A stretch of DNA of 64,000 bases from Desmodesmus armatus (lineage: Eukaryota; Chlorophyta; Chlorophyceae; Sphaeropleales; Scenedesmaceae), in assembly GCA_007449985.2 (NCBI GenBank), contig VIIQ02000002.1, positions 1-64,000 of the forward strand. Direction: 5' to 3'. Shown one piece after another: positions 35,157-46,992 of this stretch. Numbering within the stretch: position 1 is the stretch's first letter; the number at the start of each line of letters is the position of its first letter. The notes below the pieces were generated by a model. It saw nothing but the letters and a program-made list of their open reading frames with translations, ran no database searches and was not told the DNA's origin. A program made the translations under genes and the position numbers.

Positions 35157-38100
35157 AGGCCCACCACCCCCGCTGCTGCTGCTGCTGCTTCAGCTGCCTC
35201 ACTTGCTGCATGGAGCTCCACCAACTGCTGCAACTCATCATCTGTCATTTGATCTAGCAGTGCCTTTACTTGAGGGGCGGGCCAGCCCTCCACAATAGCC
35301 TGCTGCAGCAGCAGCGGTTTGCTGCTCAACCGCGGACACGCCCCACCCTGCATCTGCTGCTGTAATGGGGTCTGCACGGTTGCAAAGGGCTGTGGCAGCT
35401 GCCTTGAGTTGGTTTGCTGCGCCAGCCCTTGCGGCTGCAGCTGCTGTGCCTGCTGCTGCTGTTGTAGTGTAGGTGTGCTCTGCAGTCCTGAGCTGCCACC
35501 AGCTGCTAAACCCAAGCTCTGCATCATCAGGGGGTCCAAAGCCCCTGAGGATCCCTGGCCCACCTGGCCCACATAACCCGGCCCACCAGAGGACCCGGCC
35601 CCCGCTGCTGCACTGCTGCCGGCTCCCCCTAACGGCCCACCTGGCCCACCTGACAGAATCCCCACCCCACCCAGTAACGCATCACACACACCCAGGTCAC
35701 CGGCGATCCCAGAAAATGGCCCAGCAGCAGCACTACCTGGCCCAGCTCCCAGGCTTGCCTGGCCCTGAGTGGCACTGAAGGTTGGGCCAGATACTGTCCG
35801 GTAAGGCAGGGTGGCACCCTGGCCCACCTGGCCCAGCCCTGACACGGATCTGGCCCCACGCGAGAGCACTTGCCGCTGCTGCTGCTGCTGAAGGTGCATT
35901 TGCTGCTGCTGCAGGGGCTGCATGGTTGACTGCTGCTGCTGCTGCTGCTGGTTGTGTGTTGAGTGGCTAGCTGTCTCGCTGGTCTGCTCTGTTGTTGCCC
36001 CACTGTGGGTGCAACCCCCTGATCCCGGTCTACCGGTGCAGGGCAAGGCAAAGGGAGATGCTTCTGGGACTGAGGGGTACTGACCAGGAGGCACCAGCAT
36101 CTACAGCAGCAGCAAGGGGTGACAGCAGCAGCAGCAGTGACGGGTGACACAGCAGCAGCACGCCACACAATTACAAGACTGACTGGTGACATGCGATCCT
36201 TATCTGCGGCAAGTGACAGTCTTTGCAGTCCACTTGCGCACGTGTGGCTGCCCCCAAGGGGTCGCCACACATATGCGGCATGGCGATGTCAAGTGGCAGC
36301 ACATGACACAAGTCAGCACATGACGTAGGAAGCAGTGTATCCATGTATATACAACTCACCATGCCTGATGATGCTGCATTGGGCACCAAGCCAATGCTGC
36401 CCACGCCAGTAGATCCAAGTGGCACCTGCCCCATTCCCAGTCGGCCATCAAAGCCACCTGCAAAGATGGATGTTACACCAGGAAACAGCAGCAGCAGCAA
36501 GCATCAACAGTTGCCAACATGGTTTTATTTGACCCGTAATCTATAGCCTCAGGGCGAACAGCTTTCAAACAAGTACTAAAAAGCATACACTGCTGCTGTT
36601 GCCGTGCACTCAATGACACAAAACATGCCCTTTGCCCTTCCCTCCTACATGACTCTGCCCCTCTGCTTATCACACACTGCTCCTGCCACCCCTCATGCCA
36701 TGCCCAACTCCCCCAACACCACCACCCTGCCCTCTGCAACCCTAGGTGCCACCCCCCTCAATACTCTACACTGCAGTACAGTACACTACAGTACAATACA
36801 GTCCAGTCCAGTGCAGTACAGCAAGGGCTGCACGGTACAGCACTACACACTACCCCGCAGTACCCACCTGCAAGGCCAAAGGCAGCAGGTCCACTGCCAC
36901 CACCACCACCACCACCCATGACAGCACCAACATTGGGGCCCTCAAATGGACTGACCACTGCCCTACTGCCACCACCACCAGCAGCAGCAGCAGCAGCAGA
37001 CACACCAGACAGGCCACCAGGCATCAACCCAGTGCCGCTGCTGCCAAAGGCACCGCTGCCGGCAGCAGCAGCAGCAGCGAGGCTCGTGCCTGCCAGCAGT
37101 CCGCTGTTGTCTGCTGCTGCCATCACTGCTGCCACTGCTGCTGCGTGGTTGTCGCTGCTGAGGGGGGTGGGGGACCGCAGGGGCGAGGGGTGGGACACAC
37201 CCGCAGAACCTACAGCAACAGGCAAGGCAGACAGGGAACAGTGCAAACACATTTTCAAGGCTCGCTTGTTCACCCTAAGGGTGCACAAGCGCCAAGGGTA
37301 CCACCCTTAGCAGGCAAAGCATTGACAACACATGCAGTATAGGCAGCAGAGTGGCCTTGCGTACAAGCCTTGCTGTCTCAAATGCAGCTCCCGCACATGA
37401 CATGCACTCAAGGCTTGCGTAGGCTGGCAGACACCTCTTCCTCCTGCCCCGTGCCACCGTCAACGTGTGGCCGCGTACCTGTCTGTCCCGTTGCGGGCCC
37501 CGACCCCGCCATTGCTGCTGTGATGCTGCGCCAGTGCAGTTCAGCAGCTGTGAGGGGGTCACCCTGACCCAACACCTCACCAAACACCTCCAGCAGCGCA
37601 GCAGGGTTGGCCTGATCCCACCTCTGCAGGACAACATAATGACAAGTGACAAGGTGCACACCATACAAGAGAGGTGTCACTTGTTTGGAGCTTGAGGGGA
37701 GTCAGTGGGATGTAGGGGTTCAGGCTTTTGGGGGAGGCAAGACTGAAGTGTGGGGCGGAGGCAAAGCTTCATGCGTAACGGTACTTGAGGACGTAGCACG
37801 CACATCCACACATACCCAAGTACCTCACCACTGACAAGCTTGTCAGCAGCATTCTCTGTGTCACCACACACAACATCACCCCACCCCTCAAACTCTGTGC
37901 CTCTGTTCCCTGAATGCAGCCCAGTAGCTTACAGCCTGCTTGCCCCTCCCCCCCCCTCCCGACCAACAAACAGTCCGACAAGAAAGCAAGCAAACAACAA
38001 ACCCACACCCCCCCTCCCTCCCGTTTCCCCTCCACCCCGTTCTCACCGGTGTGTCAGGTGCCAGTGCCCACCCCGGGTGTCTAGGCAGTGCCCAGTAGCT

Positions 38101-40539
38101 GGCTGCCAGCTGCTTGAGGGCATCAAGGTGCCGCACACACACAGACAGCTGGCGGTCACTGGCGCGCACAGCTAGCAGGTGACCAGTAGGCAGCGGCGGC
38201 TGGTACACCACACCTGGTGGGGGCCGGGAGAGGAGATGGATGGAGCGGGAAAAGAGGGGGGCACACACGGGGTTTTTGGGGAAGGCCTGGGGTGTCATGT
38301 TCCGAAGTCATAGGTATGCGTTGGTGATGTAGCCGCTCATAAGCGTAAATGCACAGGAGCAAAGACATCCACACAGGTCACCCTCGAAAAAGCCAAGACA
38401 GCATCAACGCACAGCCATGACGCTACAGCTACACACCCCTTCAACATGCTCTAGCTGTTCTACAAGCCACACCAGACTTCATGCGCTCTCTCCTGTGCTT
38501 GTTGTCCCGTGTCACCTGTTACGCCCTCAAAGTCCACCTGGCCCTTGTTTGCCCTGAACAGCAAGCCCAGGGGCCGACTGCCTGTGGGCACCACAAACAG
38601 CCGCGGCGTGCTGTCATCCCACACAACCTGCAGCACAGTGTAAACACAACAACCAGCAGCAGCAGCAGCAGCAGCACATGCATCATGTTCAGGAGAGGTG
38701 ATGTTTCTCAACACTCCCATCACAACTGCCACCTGAGTAGCCCCAAGGTATGCCCAGTAACTCCTCCCCCGTCCTTGCGCAAGGGATGCCTGGGAAATTG
38801 TGCAAGGCAATGAGGTATGCAACAAACACACAACTGCAGGTCTGCACTGCGGCATGCTGTGCTGTGCAGTGGCGTGCTGCCCCGTGCTGGTGCTGTTGCT
38901 GCTCACCTTCTCCGCCAGCATGCGTGTGAGCTTCCTCCACTTGTCAGTGTCTCGCGCCATGTTGAGTGTGTCACGCAGCCGCGCCTGCAGCTCAGGGGTA
39001 GAGGCGGACGCCTGGACCAGCCGCATCAAGTCCTCAACTGTGAGGCAGTAACACACAGATGAACATGCAGGAGCACACATTGGGAACAGTCACTTGCACA
39101 ACACAAAAAAACCCACAGGTCCTCAAATGTGAGTGGCACCACACGCCATCACACGCAGGAGCGCAAGGGCACATGTGGTGGGGGGGGGGATATCACTCAC
39201 AGACACCATGCACACACAACACACAAAAGTGCACCTGCCCAACACACAGGGATCACACACATGCAGTGAGCAAAACACCAAAGAGCTTGATGTATGAGGA
39301 TTGAGGGCAAGGGGGGTGGAAGTACACATGGGAGTGCTTGCTGCTCAGTCCTCGTGCCAACAGCGGCCAGGGTTTCTACCTTCACCAAGTTGCGCAGCAG
39401 AAAAAGCTGCCTTGCACTCACCTGTCTCCACCCCCTCAAAGTTTGTCTTGAGGTTGCTGATGGTTGTCTCCCCCAGTGTTGCAAAGGTCTTATCTGTGAT
39501 GGGCTGGTGCGCAAACAGGTACTCAGCCTTGCGACACCCATCATAACCCTTCTTCGTCGTCACCTGGGACACCAAACGGCACAGCATGACATGGCACAGC
39601 GTGGAAACCAGCACGGCATGACTCATGCCTTGTGGGACAAGGCACAGCACAGATCAGAGTAGGGTTTGTCCTGTCCTGTCCACCCCCCCTGTCACTCAAC
39701 AAGGGCACCAGTTGGGTGCGAAGACCCTGTGTATCACAAACCAGGAGCCTCCATACAGCATGTGCCGTGCGGCCTGCACACCCCTTGTCAACCCGCTGCT
39801 CTTTTGATATACAACGTGACTTTTTGGCACGCCATAATGCTGTATCTCCAGCTGTTGCTGTCACACTGTGACCATTGCCGTCACACTTTGACGCTGCTGC
39901 TGTCACACAATACAATAACAATATCTAAAGATCGTACCTTGAATGTGTCACTCTCCACTTGGGCCAGCACAGATGTCCGCCGCGTGCGTGGGTCTACTGC
40001 AACGGCACGTGCCATCAGCCTGAAAGCCTTGTAGGTGCGGCCCCCCGCCTTGAACTTGCTGTTCTTATCAAGGAACTGAAGCTCAGGCAGCCGGGCCACA
40101 GCACCCAACACCTCATCCTGCACAGCATGGCACAGCATGGCACAGCGGGAAGGCACAGCGTAGCACAGCACGGCACAGCAGTGGGTCAACGTCAACCAGC
40201 ACATAACGGCGCGGAATGTGAATCATTAGACACGGCACAGGAGCAAAATAGTGGAGTGCTCCCTGTTCGAGTGCCTGGCTTGTTCGTGTGCCCCAGATTG
40301 TCTATCTCCCTTGTTGGTTGCAGCTTGTCAGAGTCACACTGTGAAAACCATTGGGCTGACAAATTTGATACGGATCTGCACAGTCAACTCGCTGTTGTTG
40401 ACTGGCTGATGTTGGCCCTAACCCACAGCAGCACTGCAGTTGTGTTCACCTGAGCCAGCTCCAGGCTGACCCCTCCATCATCGTCAGGGGGGGCACCACC
40501 AACAGCAAACAGGGGGTGACCGTCATCTACAGCAGCAGC

Positions 40540-40610
<71 letters not shown>

Positions 40611-42682
40611 CAAGACAACACACCAGTGTGTTGGTACCCCAGCACATGCAACCATTGAGGCGACCTCACCTCTCATCAGCACTTGCAGCTGCATGAATTT
40701 GCCTGCAACATGTTACTGCCCTGCTCTCCGAACCCGCCTTCACCCCCCTCCCTCAACCAAACCATCACCGCCCACCCATAAAATGCAACACCATCAGCAT
40801 CCTCCTTGAGTGCTTTGAGTTCTGCCCTCCCACGACAACATTCCCCACCCAGCATTCCCCCTGCCGCACCCACTCTGCCCCCAGTGTACAACTACCCAAC
40901 TGACGCCCTGCACCCCCCCCCCCCAACCCACCTGCAAGGTAGAGGCCGCCCGGTGGTTCGCTGCTGCTGGGTGCTGCCTGCCCCTGGCCACTGACCACAT
41001 ACAGCTTGATGGTCACGTCAGGCAGCAGCACTGCCTGGCCACTGGCCCTGTCTGTGAGTGACAGTGCCACGTCAGCACCACAGCGGGCCTTGATGACCTG
41101 GCCACCCTTGCCGTCATCGCGCACCCAGTACTGACGGTCAAACACTGTGGAGGCCTCACAGATCTGGGGGGTGACATTTCAGGACATTGGAGGGGGGGGG
41201 GGGTGATGAGAGGGGAGGGAGGTAAGTGAGGCTTCAGCAAGCTAACCAAGGTATGATGACTGTGCAGCAGCATGTTGTGTGTCTGCTTGTTAGCAAACAG
41301 CTGCCAAGGGCTGAGCACACAACACCCAGATCCTCAACCATATAGATACCACAGAAACATGTCATCAACGGTTGAATGCTCAATGAAACAGCCTCACCTT
41401 GCTAGGGTTGTTGCGGCATAGCTGGCAGTCCTCCAAGTTGCAGCCAGTAAACCTGCAGGACACAGTAGCAGCAGCAGAACCAGCATGGTTTATGTCTTAG
41501 AAAACCACACTCTGCCAATGCTGCATAGCACCAGACATTGGGCGCCCTGCTTGATAGCCTTGTCTTACCCCCCCCCCCCCCCCCCGCGCTTGACAGCCTT
41601 GTCTTTACCCCCCCCCCCCCCGCTTGACAGCCTTGTCTTCCCCCCCCCCCCCCCGGGGCTCGCAGACAACAAAACAAATACCCGGTTGTGCGGCCACTGC
41701 TGAACTGCTGACACTGATTCACATCACTATCCCCTCTATCTGCCCACTGGCTATGTATCCTGTTCTGCACCCGTCCCTTACCCCCTCTCTCCGGAGTCCG
41801 ATTGTTGCCCTGTTGCTGCTGCTGCTGGTGGTGATTTTGGCGTGTATGGCAACCAGCTGCTGTGCGCATGGCTTGAAACCAAGCAACTGTCGCTGCCGCC
41901 GCAACAGGTGGTGCTGCTTGGACAGCACATGCACCCTCTGGTATAATAGGCTGACGGTTATCCAGATTTTGTCACCCCTAGCACACCGCCCTATTTGCAA
42001 CAAGAAACGACAGAGCCCAGCCCAACAGCTGCAAGGCGCCAATGTGTCTGCGCTACAACCGCCTTTCTGCTCTGCTGTATGGTGCTGCAGCAAGAAAGAC
42101 AGCTGCTCAAGTACAACCAGCACCCGGTTGCTGCTGCAGTCTGCTCATTCCCCTCCCCCCCCCCCCCCCACACACACACACACACACACGCGTCACACGC
42201 ACCACTACACACAAAAACACGCGTCACTGCTTGACTGCCCTTGCTGTGTGCTGGGTGTGGCTTCACATGCTCCACATGCGCTATTACCAATTCCAACATG
42301 CGCTATTACTAATTCCAACACCCAGACCCACCTGCACACGTGTTTGAACTCCAGAGCACAATCTGCTGGGCGCGGTGGGCCAGCAGGTGCATCGCTCAGC
42401 ACATCGGCTACAAAAGCCTGCACAGCCCCGTCTGTCACTGCTGGTGCATACTGCTCACAGAACAGGCGCGAGTAACGAACAAGAAACTCCTGCAGGAGGA
42501 ACGCAGGCAGTGGTGGGGGTAAGGGGTGGAGAAGCAGCAGTAGCAACAAGGGGGTGTCCCAAGGTCCCAGGAACGTGCATTCACAGGCAATGTCTGTTGA
42601 GGTGGATACTAACCTGTAAAACACGTTGAGGCGCGCCGGCAAGCTCTGCCGGGATCGGGAGCCTGGGTTGGGGTCCGTTCAT
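31782..42682 (-). CDS. CBP60-like protein with long low-complexity tail
   Basis: Exons 1-13 are phase-consistent: 42682-42614, 42489-42332, 41452-41398, 41163-40932, 40526-40450, 40117-39938, 39563-39422, 39037-38907, 38627-38516, 38213-38047, 37623-37479, 37209-36868, 36457-36360; then 36100 onward less surely. The last exon reads SQRFDSDAAAV to LTQSGV-stop at 31,782. The first ~440 residues follow the order of plant CBP60 proteins: VALSLTDRASGQAVLLPD then KLYVVSG (compare the family's ALVD...TG...VLEG), LDKNSKFKAGG...AFRLMARAV (compare DNSSWIRSRKFRLGARV), VESDTFKV, TVEDLMRLVQAS (compare TVEDFLRLL), TDKWRKLTRMLAEK, and LFVVPTGSRPLGLLFRA in the C-terminal domain. CBP60s are nuclear DNA-binding, mostly calmodulin-binding regulators. 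The remaining half is Gly/Ala/Ser/Gln-rich with poly-Ala and poly-Gln runs. A frame change near 35,115-35,165 and an unclear junction near 32,450-32,700 leave the tail structure uncertain. Confidence 0.62.
33691..33716. repeat. (GCTA)n microsatellite
   Basis: Six and a half perfect GCTA units, self-complementary and hence a potential hairpin, in a probable intron of the CBP60-like gene. Confidence 0.95.
34066..34114. repeat. CTG run encoding poly-Ala in CBP60-like gene
   Basis: A nearly pure (CTG)n tract, read on the minus strand as GCA codons, gives a poly-Ala run of about 13 residues with one interruption, after GRLDQD. It is in an open exon (about 34,273-33,841) reading DPSQWGELFNDLRNWSSG at its start. 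Length variation here would alter the protein without shifting frame. Confidence 0.85.
36766..36852. repeat. Degenerate CAGTA tandem repeat in intron
   Basis: The intron between the exons ending 36,868 and starting 36,457 contains about a dozen imperfect copies of ACAGT/CAGTA (for example CAGTACAGTACACTACAGTA), ending about 15 bases from the donor at 36,867. Confidence 0.8.
40530..40608. repeat. Long CAG/CTG repeat abutting a splice acceptor
   Basis: About 26 nearly perfect CAG units on the + strand, with one TAG interruption. On the coding (minus) strand it is (CTG)n ending in TGTAG at the acceptor of exon 5 (40,526) of the CBP60-like gene, so the repeat itself occupies the place of the polypyrimidine tract. 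Confidence 0.9.
41541..41656. repeat. Poly-C minisatellite, three units
   Basis: Three tandem units, each GCTTGACAGCCTTGTCTT (first copy slightly diverged, GCTTGATAG) followed by a run of 14-18 cytosines, lie in intron 2 of the CBP60-like gene. On the transcribed RNA this is a series of long G-runs, favouring G-quadruplex formation. Homopolymer length is also a likely assembly-error site. Confidence 0.9.
42157..42190. repeat. Poly-C followed by (CA)n in the same intron
   Basis: A run of about 16 cytosines passes directly into about ten CA dinucleotides and ACGCG, again within intron 2 of the CBP60-like gene. Confidence 0.9.
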
Positions 42683-43125
42683 GGTGTTGCTACTGCTGTT
42701 TCAAAACACAGCCTGTCGCGGCTGTCGCAGGAACAGTACTCCAGCATAGCCCGTTCAAACAGGCTGTAATTGATGTAGATCAACTCTCGTGTGCTGTAGG
42801 GCTTGCTCCCAGCTTTTTTGGTCTGCTTTCTGATGACTCGCCCTACTCAAGTTGGATATCGACGAACGTACACATGTGCGGCATACTAGTTGATCGCGAC
42901 ACTTGTTTGACCTGTATTGTGTGAGTGTTGAGTGGTGAACACGAAACTGTTTGATCAGTGACAACATCACAAGCTTGAACCTTGTCAACGCCAGCTTCTA
43001 TTCGCGGACACATTTTGTCTTATTTCGCTCGTTACAGCTTCCTGGGGCCTGTTTGTGTGCAACGTCCAAAAGCAGTAGACACCAACAATGCTGTCATAAT
43101 ACAGTAGCTTATTTCGGCCAGGCTG
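42683..43125. promoter_or_regulatory. 443-bp divergent promoter region
   Basis: This spacer separates the start codons of the minus-strand CBP60-like gene and the plus-strand F-box/WD40 gene, so it must hold both 5' flanks and probably a shared promoter. It is more AT-rich than its surroundings (for example TGTATTGTGTGAGTG near 42,913). No canonical TATA box or other motif is convincing. Confidence 0.55.
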
Positions 43126-46100
43126 ATGCTGCAAAAGCTGGATGACAGCGTTTTGGAGCGCATACTGCGCAAGCTTACCTCCAAAGGGCTGGCAGCAGCT
43201 CAGCTGGTGTGCAGCAGCTGGTGAGGGGAAATCACTGCATTTGAGATACACGAGCCGCGCAGCAGCGACTCTGTGCAGCATGCTGTGAGATTGTTGCAGC
43301 TTACCACGTCCAGAAGCCCCATCAGGTGTTGTTGGGCCATGGTCTGCAAGTCCAATGCCCCTTGCTGCATCGTGCTGCTCATGCTGTGTGTGTAGGAGCG
43401 ACCTGATACACAAAGCCCAGCTATGGCAGCAGCATGCAGTCCTGGACAGCAGCAGCAGTCCCAGCAGCAAAGAGACAGCAAGGCTTGGTGGCCGTCAGCC
43501 CTGGAGACAGATCTGCCTCAACATGTGAGACACCACGCCCCCCCTGTCTCGCTCTCCCCTCTCTCCCTGTCAAGCTCCCCCCCCCCTGGTTGCGACCTCC
43601 CACCCATACACTGCTGTGCATGAGTCTTCACCAACAACTCCCTGCGGTTGCCCCATACACGGAAACTTCCTGTTCAACACGTCACACCACAGTGCTTGCT
43701 GTAGACACTGCAGCCTCACCTGCCTTGGTCCCTGTGGGCCTGCCTCAAACATATGCAACATATCCAACCTCATACCTACTCCCTGACTACCCAGGGATTT
43801 CTGCAGCAGCTGCATTGCAACGCTGCCAGCACAGTTTCCTGGCTCAGCTGCCATTGCTGCTTATGCCTGCAATACATTTGCAGGGCAGCTTCAGCCAAAT
43901 GGGTCAGCGGCCGCCTGACAGTCTCCTCCACACTCACAGGCCACTCAGGCCCCGTAACCTGCATGGCTGCATTGGACACCCTCGTGATCACCGGCAGCAG
44001 CGACGGCACAGCACGGGTGTGGGACCTAGCCCATAACAAGCAGCAGCACCTGCTGCAGATGCCTGGTCAAGAGGGGGTGGTGGCTGTGGCACTGCCCAGT
44101 GTCAGTCTGGCTGTGACAGCCACGGCCAGGGGAGGCGCTGTGCTGTGGCGTGCTGGGCGAGCAATCAGGCGGTTTGAACCTGTACCTGTAAGTAAGGGGT
44201 GAGCTGCAGGGCTTCCCTGGGATGCAGTTGTCTGGCGTTTGGTGCTGTACAAGGACAGTGGGGGCATCAGGGTGCAACCATGTCAGCATTCAAGGAGCCT
44301 CAGTCTGGTATAAGGGTCTGGTGTGGGGTGGAGTGGGCAGTTCTTCATGGTCTTCAGGGTGATGGTGCATTGCTGTGGATTAGCAGTCGTGCTTTTGGCT
44401 GTGGCAGTCACCACCATCCTCCTGGACCACTGCATCATGCCTCCTTGGCCGCGCACGTACACAGTACTGCATCTTACACACCAGCCCTATCAATGTTCAA
44501 ATGTGCTGCTGCTACTGCGGCTGCTGTCAGTGGTGCTGGGTTGCTGATGCTTGGGCTCCCGCATCCTCTGTCCTGCTGCTGTAGGGTGGTCGTGTCACTT
44601 CTGTTGCTCTCACAGACACGCAGCTGCTGCTGGGCACATCTGGGGGTGTGGTCCAGCACTTTGACATCTTCAGTGGGAAGCAGCAGCTTATCACTCGACA
44701 CTCCAGTGGAGTCACCTGCCTCATCACACACCGGCAGCAGCTGGCGTCAGCAGCACAGCAGCAGCACCTGGGGTCCACAGCAGCAGAAGAGTGGGTCACA
44801 CTGGTGGGGTGTGTGGATGGCCAGGTGCGCAACACTCGACACTACGCCCACAACATCAGCTGCTGCAGGGGTCCAACAAACTGAACTTGTGTGCCTGTCC
44901 TGCTTGGCCTTGAGCTGCCTGACACAGTACAGTGCAGTAGTGTGCAGCCATGGGTCACAGTGGTTTGTCGACAGCTAGCCACTTGCTCTGCTGGGTTTGT
45001 ACATCTGCTATTGCATACCACTGTCCTATACCTCACACAACCACACCTCCCACCATGCCAGACATCAAGCCCTGTGGTCCACAGCCTGTACAGACACAAA
45101 GCCAGGCTTGACCCCTGCCAACCTCATACACTGTGCTGTGGTGTGCTGTGCTTGTCTGTTGCTGCCCAGGTGTCGTGTTGCAGCAGTGCTACTGGGCGGT
45201 TGCTGTGGACCCTCCCCACACGCCACCCCTCCAAGGTTGTCAGCATGCAGCTGGTGGATTGGCAAACGGGCCTGCATAACCCCAGCATGCCTCAGCCTCA
45301 GCCACAACAGCAGCAGCAGCAGCAGCAGAAAGGGAAGAAGGTGCGTGGCTCACAGCGGCGCCAGCAGCCTCAGCAGCAGCAGCAGCAGCAGCAGCAGCGG
45401 TCCTGCCTGCTGCTGTATGTACTGAACGCCCGGTCACAGCTCATCTGCTGGAAGCTGCCAAGAGCTGTGCTGGACCCTGGCGCTGTGCCACCACCACCAG
45501 CAGCAGCAGCAGCAGCAGCGGGCTCAAGTCGTACAGTGGCTGGCTCAGCAAAGGTCACTATGCCTGCTGCTGCTGCTGCTGCTGTTGGCGGCAGCAGCAG
45601 CCTAGCAGCTGGCAGTATGGCAGCACAGTCCCAGGTCAAGGTGCCTACTTGGCCCATGAGTGTGTGCTCTGTGGCTGCTCCTGCTGCCCAGCCTCAACCA
45701 GCACAGCAGCAGGAGGATGGGGACCAGCAGCAGCAGCAGCAGCAGGGCAGGCGGCAGGTGCAGCGGGTTGCACACAACAGCAGCACCTGCCTGCTGAGCC
45801 CTCAATTTGGCAGGGACTGCCTGATTGTCGGCAGCAGCTTGGGTTACCTTACTGTGGTGCAGCTGACACACCCCTCTTCTGCTGCAGCTGCTTCTGCTGC
45901 TGCTGGTGCGGGTCAAGCAGCAACAGCAGCAGCTACACCAGTTGCTGTGGATGCTGCTGACCGCAGTGGAGGCACAGCCGCAGCAGCAGCGGTTGGTGAG
46001 CTACCAAGTAGCTTGCTACACCTAAGTACATCACCAACAGCAGCGCCAACGACAGCAGCAGGCTCAGCTGCAGCAGTGTGTGTCACAGTGGAGACAGCAG

Positions 46101-46711
46101 TGTCAGCAGCGGTTGAGCCATCATCTGCAGCACCGCCTGCTGCTCAGGCTGCACAAGCAGTAGCAGGACCCCAAGCAGACAGACCCACTTCCCTGCAGCA
46201 GCAGCAGCAGCAGCAAGAGCAGCAGGCCACCCCAGCTAGCAAGGCAGAGGTCTTGAGCAGTGAAACTGGCTGTGGCACCGGCCTGCAGCAGCTGGTGGTG
46301 GTGCGACATTGCCCTCTGCACAAGCTTGGGAGACTGCTGGTCAGCCGCCAAGCAGCCAGCATTGCAGCACATGGGCGCACCTCCACACAATCTTACGCAG
46401 CCGCCACACCTGGCATTGCTGCTGCTGCTGCTGCTGTCGCTGGTCGTGGGGCAGCAAGCAGCTCAAAGGTACAGCCGGGGACCAGCAGCAGCAGCTTGAG
46501 AGGGGCTGGTGCATTGGTGGCTAGGTCAGCAAGGGGTTTAGCCAGCGCCAGTGATGAGGTTGTTGCTGCACAGGCTGCGGAGCATATGTGGGATGGCTCC
46601 AAGGTGTGCTGCATGCAGTGGGGGCCTGGGGGGCAGCTGCTGGTGGGGTTGGGCAGCGGCCATGTGTGCAGCCTGAAATTGAAGCAGGCTGCCGGCTGCA
46701 AGTGGGCATGA
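43126..46711 (+). CDS. F-box/WD40-repeat protein
   Basis: Four exons in continuous phase, 43126-43220, 43884-44187, 44585-44824 and 45170-46711, encode 726 residues. The first exon and junction give MLQKLDDSVLERILRKL and AAQLVCSSW|AASAK, an F-box of normal spacing; the Trp codon is completed across the intron. WD40 blades follow: LTGHSGPVTCM...ITGSSDGTARVWDL, then GGRVTSVALTDTQLLLGTSG and SATGRLLWTLP. A 400-residue Gln/Ala-rich insert (poly-Q at 45,308-45,327 and 45,373-45,399) splits the propeller, and the C-terminus returns to a blade-like SKVCCMQWGPGGQLLVGLGS. F-box/WD40 proteins are substrate receptors of SCF ubiquitin ligases. Fewer than seven clear blades are visible, so the propeller may be completed by unrecognised units or pairing. 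A TGTAA lies 30 bases after the stop. Confidence 0.8.
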
Positions 46712-46740
46712 TGTGCCTGCATTGACATGGTGTGCTGCCC

Positions 46741-46745
46741 TGTAA
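46741..46745 (+). terminator. TGTAA poly(A) signal
   Basis: TGTAA, the usual poly(A) signal of chlorophycean algae, occurs 30 bases after the stop codon of the F-box/WD40 gene. The 3' UTR would be short. Confidence 0.5.
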
Positions 46746-46992
46746 TGTGGCCGATTTCAGGCGCAGTTCGCTTGCAATATGTAGTTGGGTTTTATTTCAT
46801 CGTGGTGGGGTGTACATTGTGGAGGGCTTGGCTACATTTTTACTAGGCTGCAGTGGCGGGCTGCAACATGCCCGGTATTCTAGCTGTGGCACCCCATGTG
46901 TCCTTCTACCAGCCTTGCGTGGTGACACCCCTTCATCTAACGCCAAGTCTTTGCAGGCAGTGGGTTGGAAACACCTTGCACTAGCTTGTGCA

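Noticed and set aside
40384..40647. Poly-Ala frame over the CTG repeat as coding sequence
   Set aside because: Phase and the TAG acceptor at 40,527-40,529 place the repeat in the intron.
41541..41656. CRISPR-like array
   Set aside because: Only three units with homopolymer 'spacers', in a eukaryotic intron; it is a minisatellite.
45300..46450. Long minus-strand Ala/Leu-rich frames opposite the F-box/WD40 gene
   Set aside because: They are antisense shadows of CAG/GCA codon runs.
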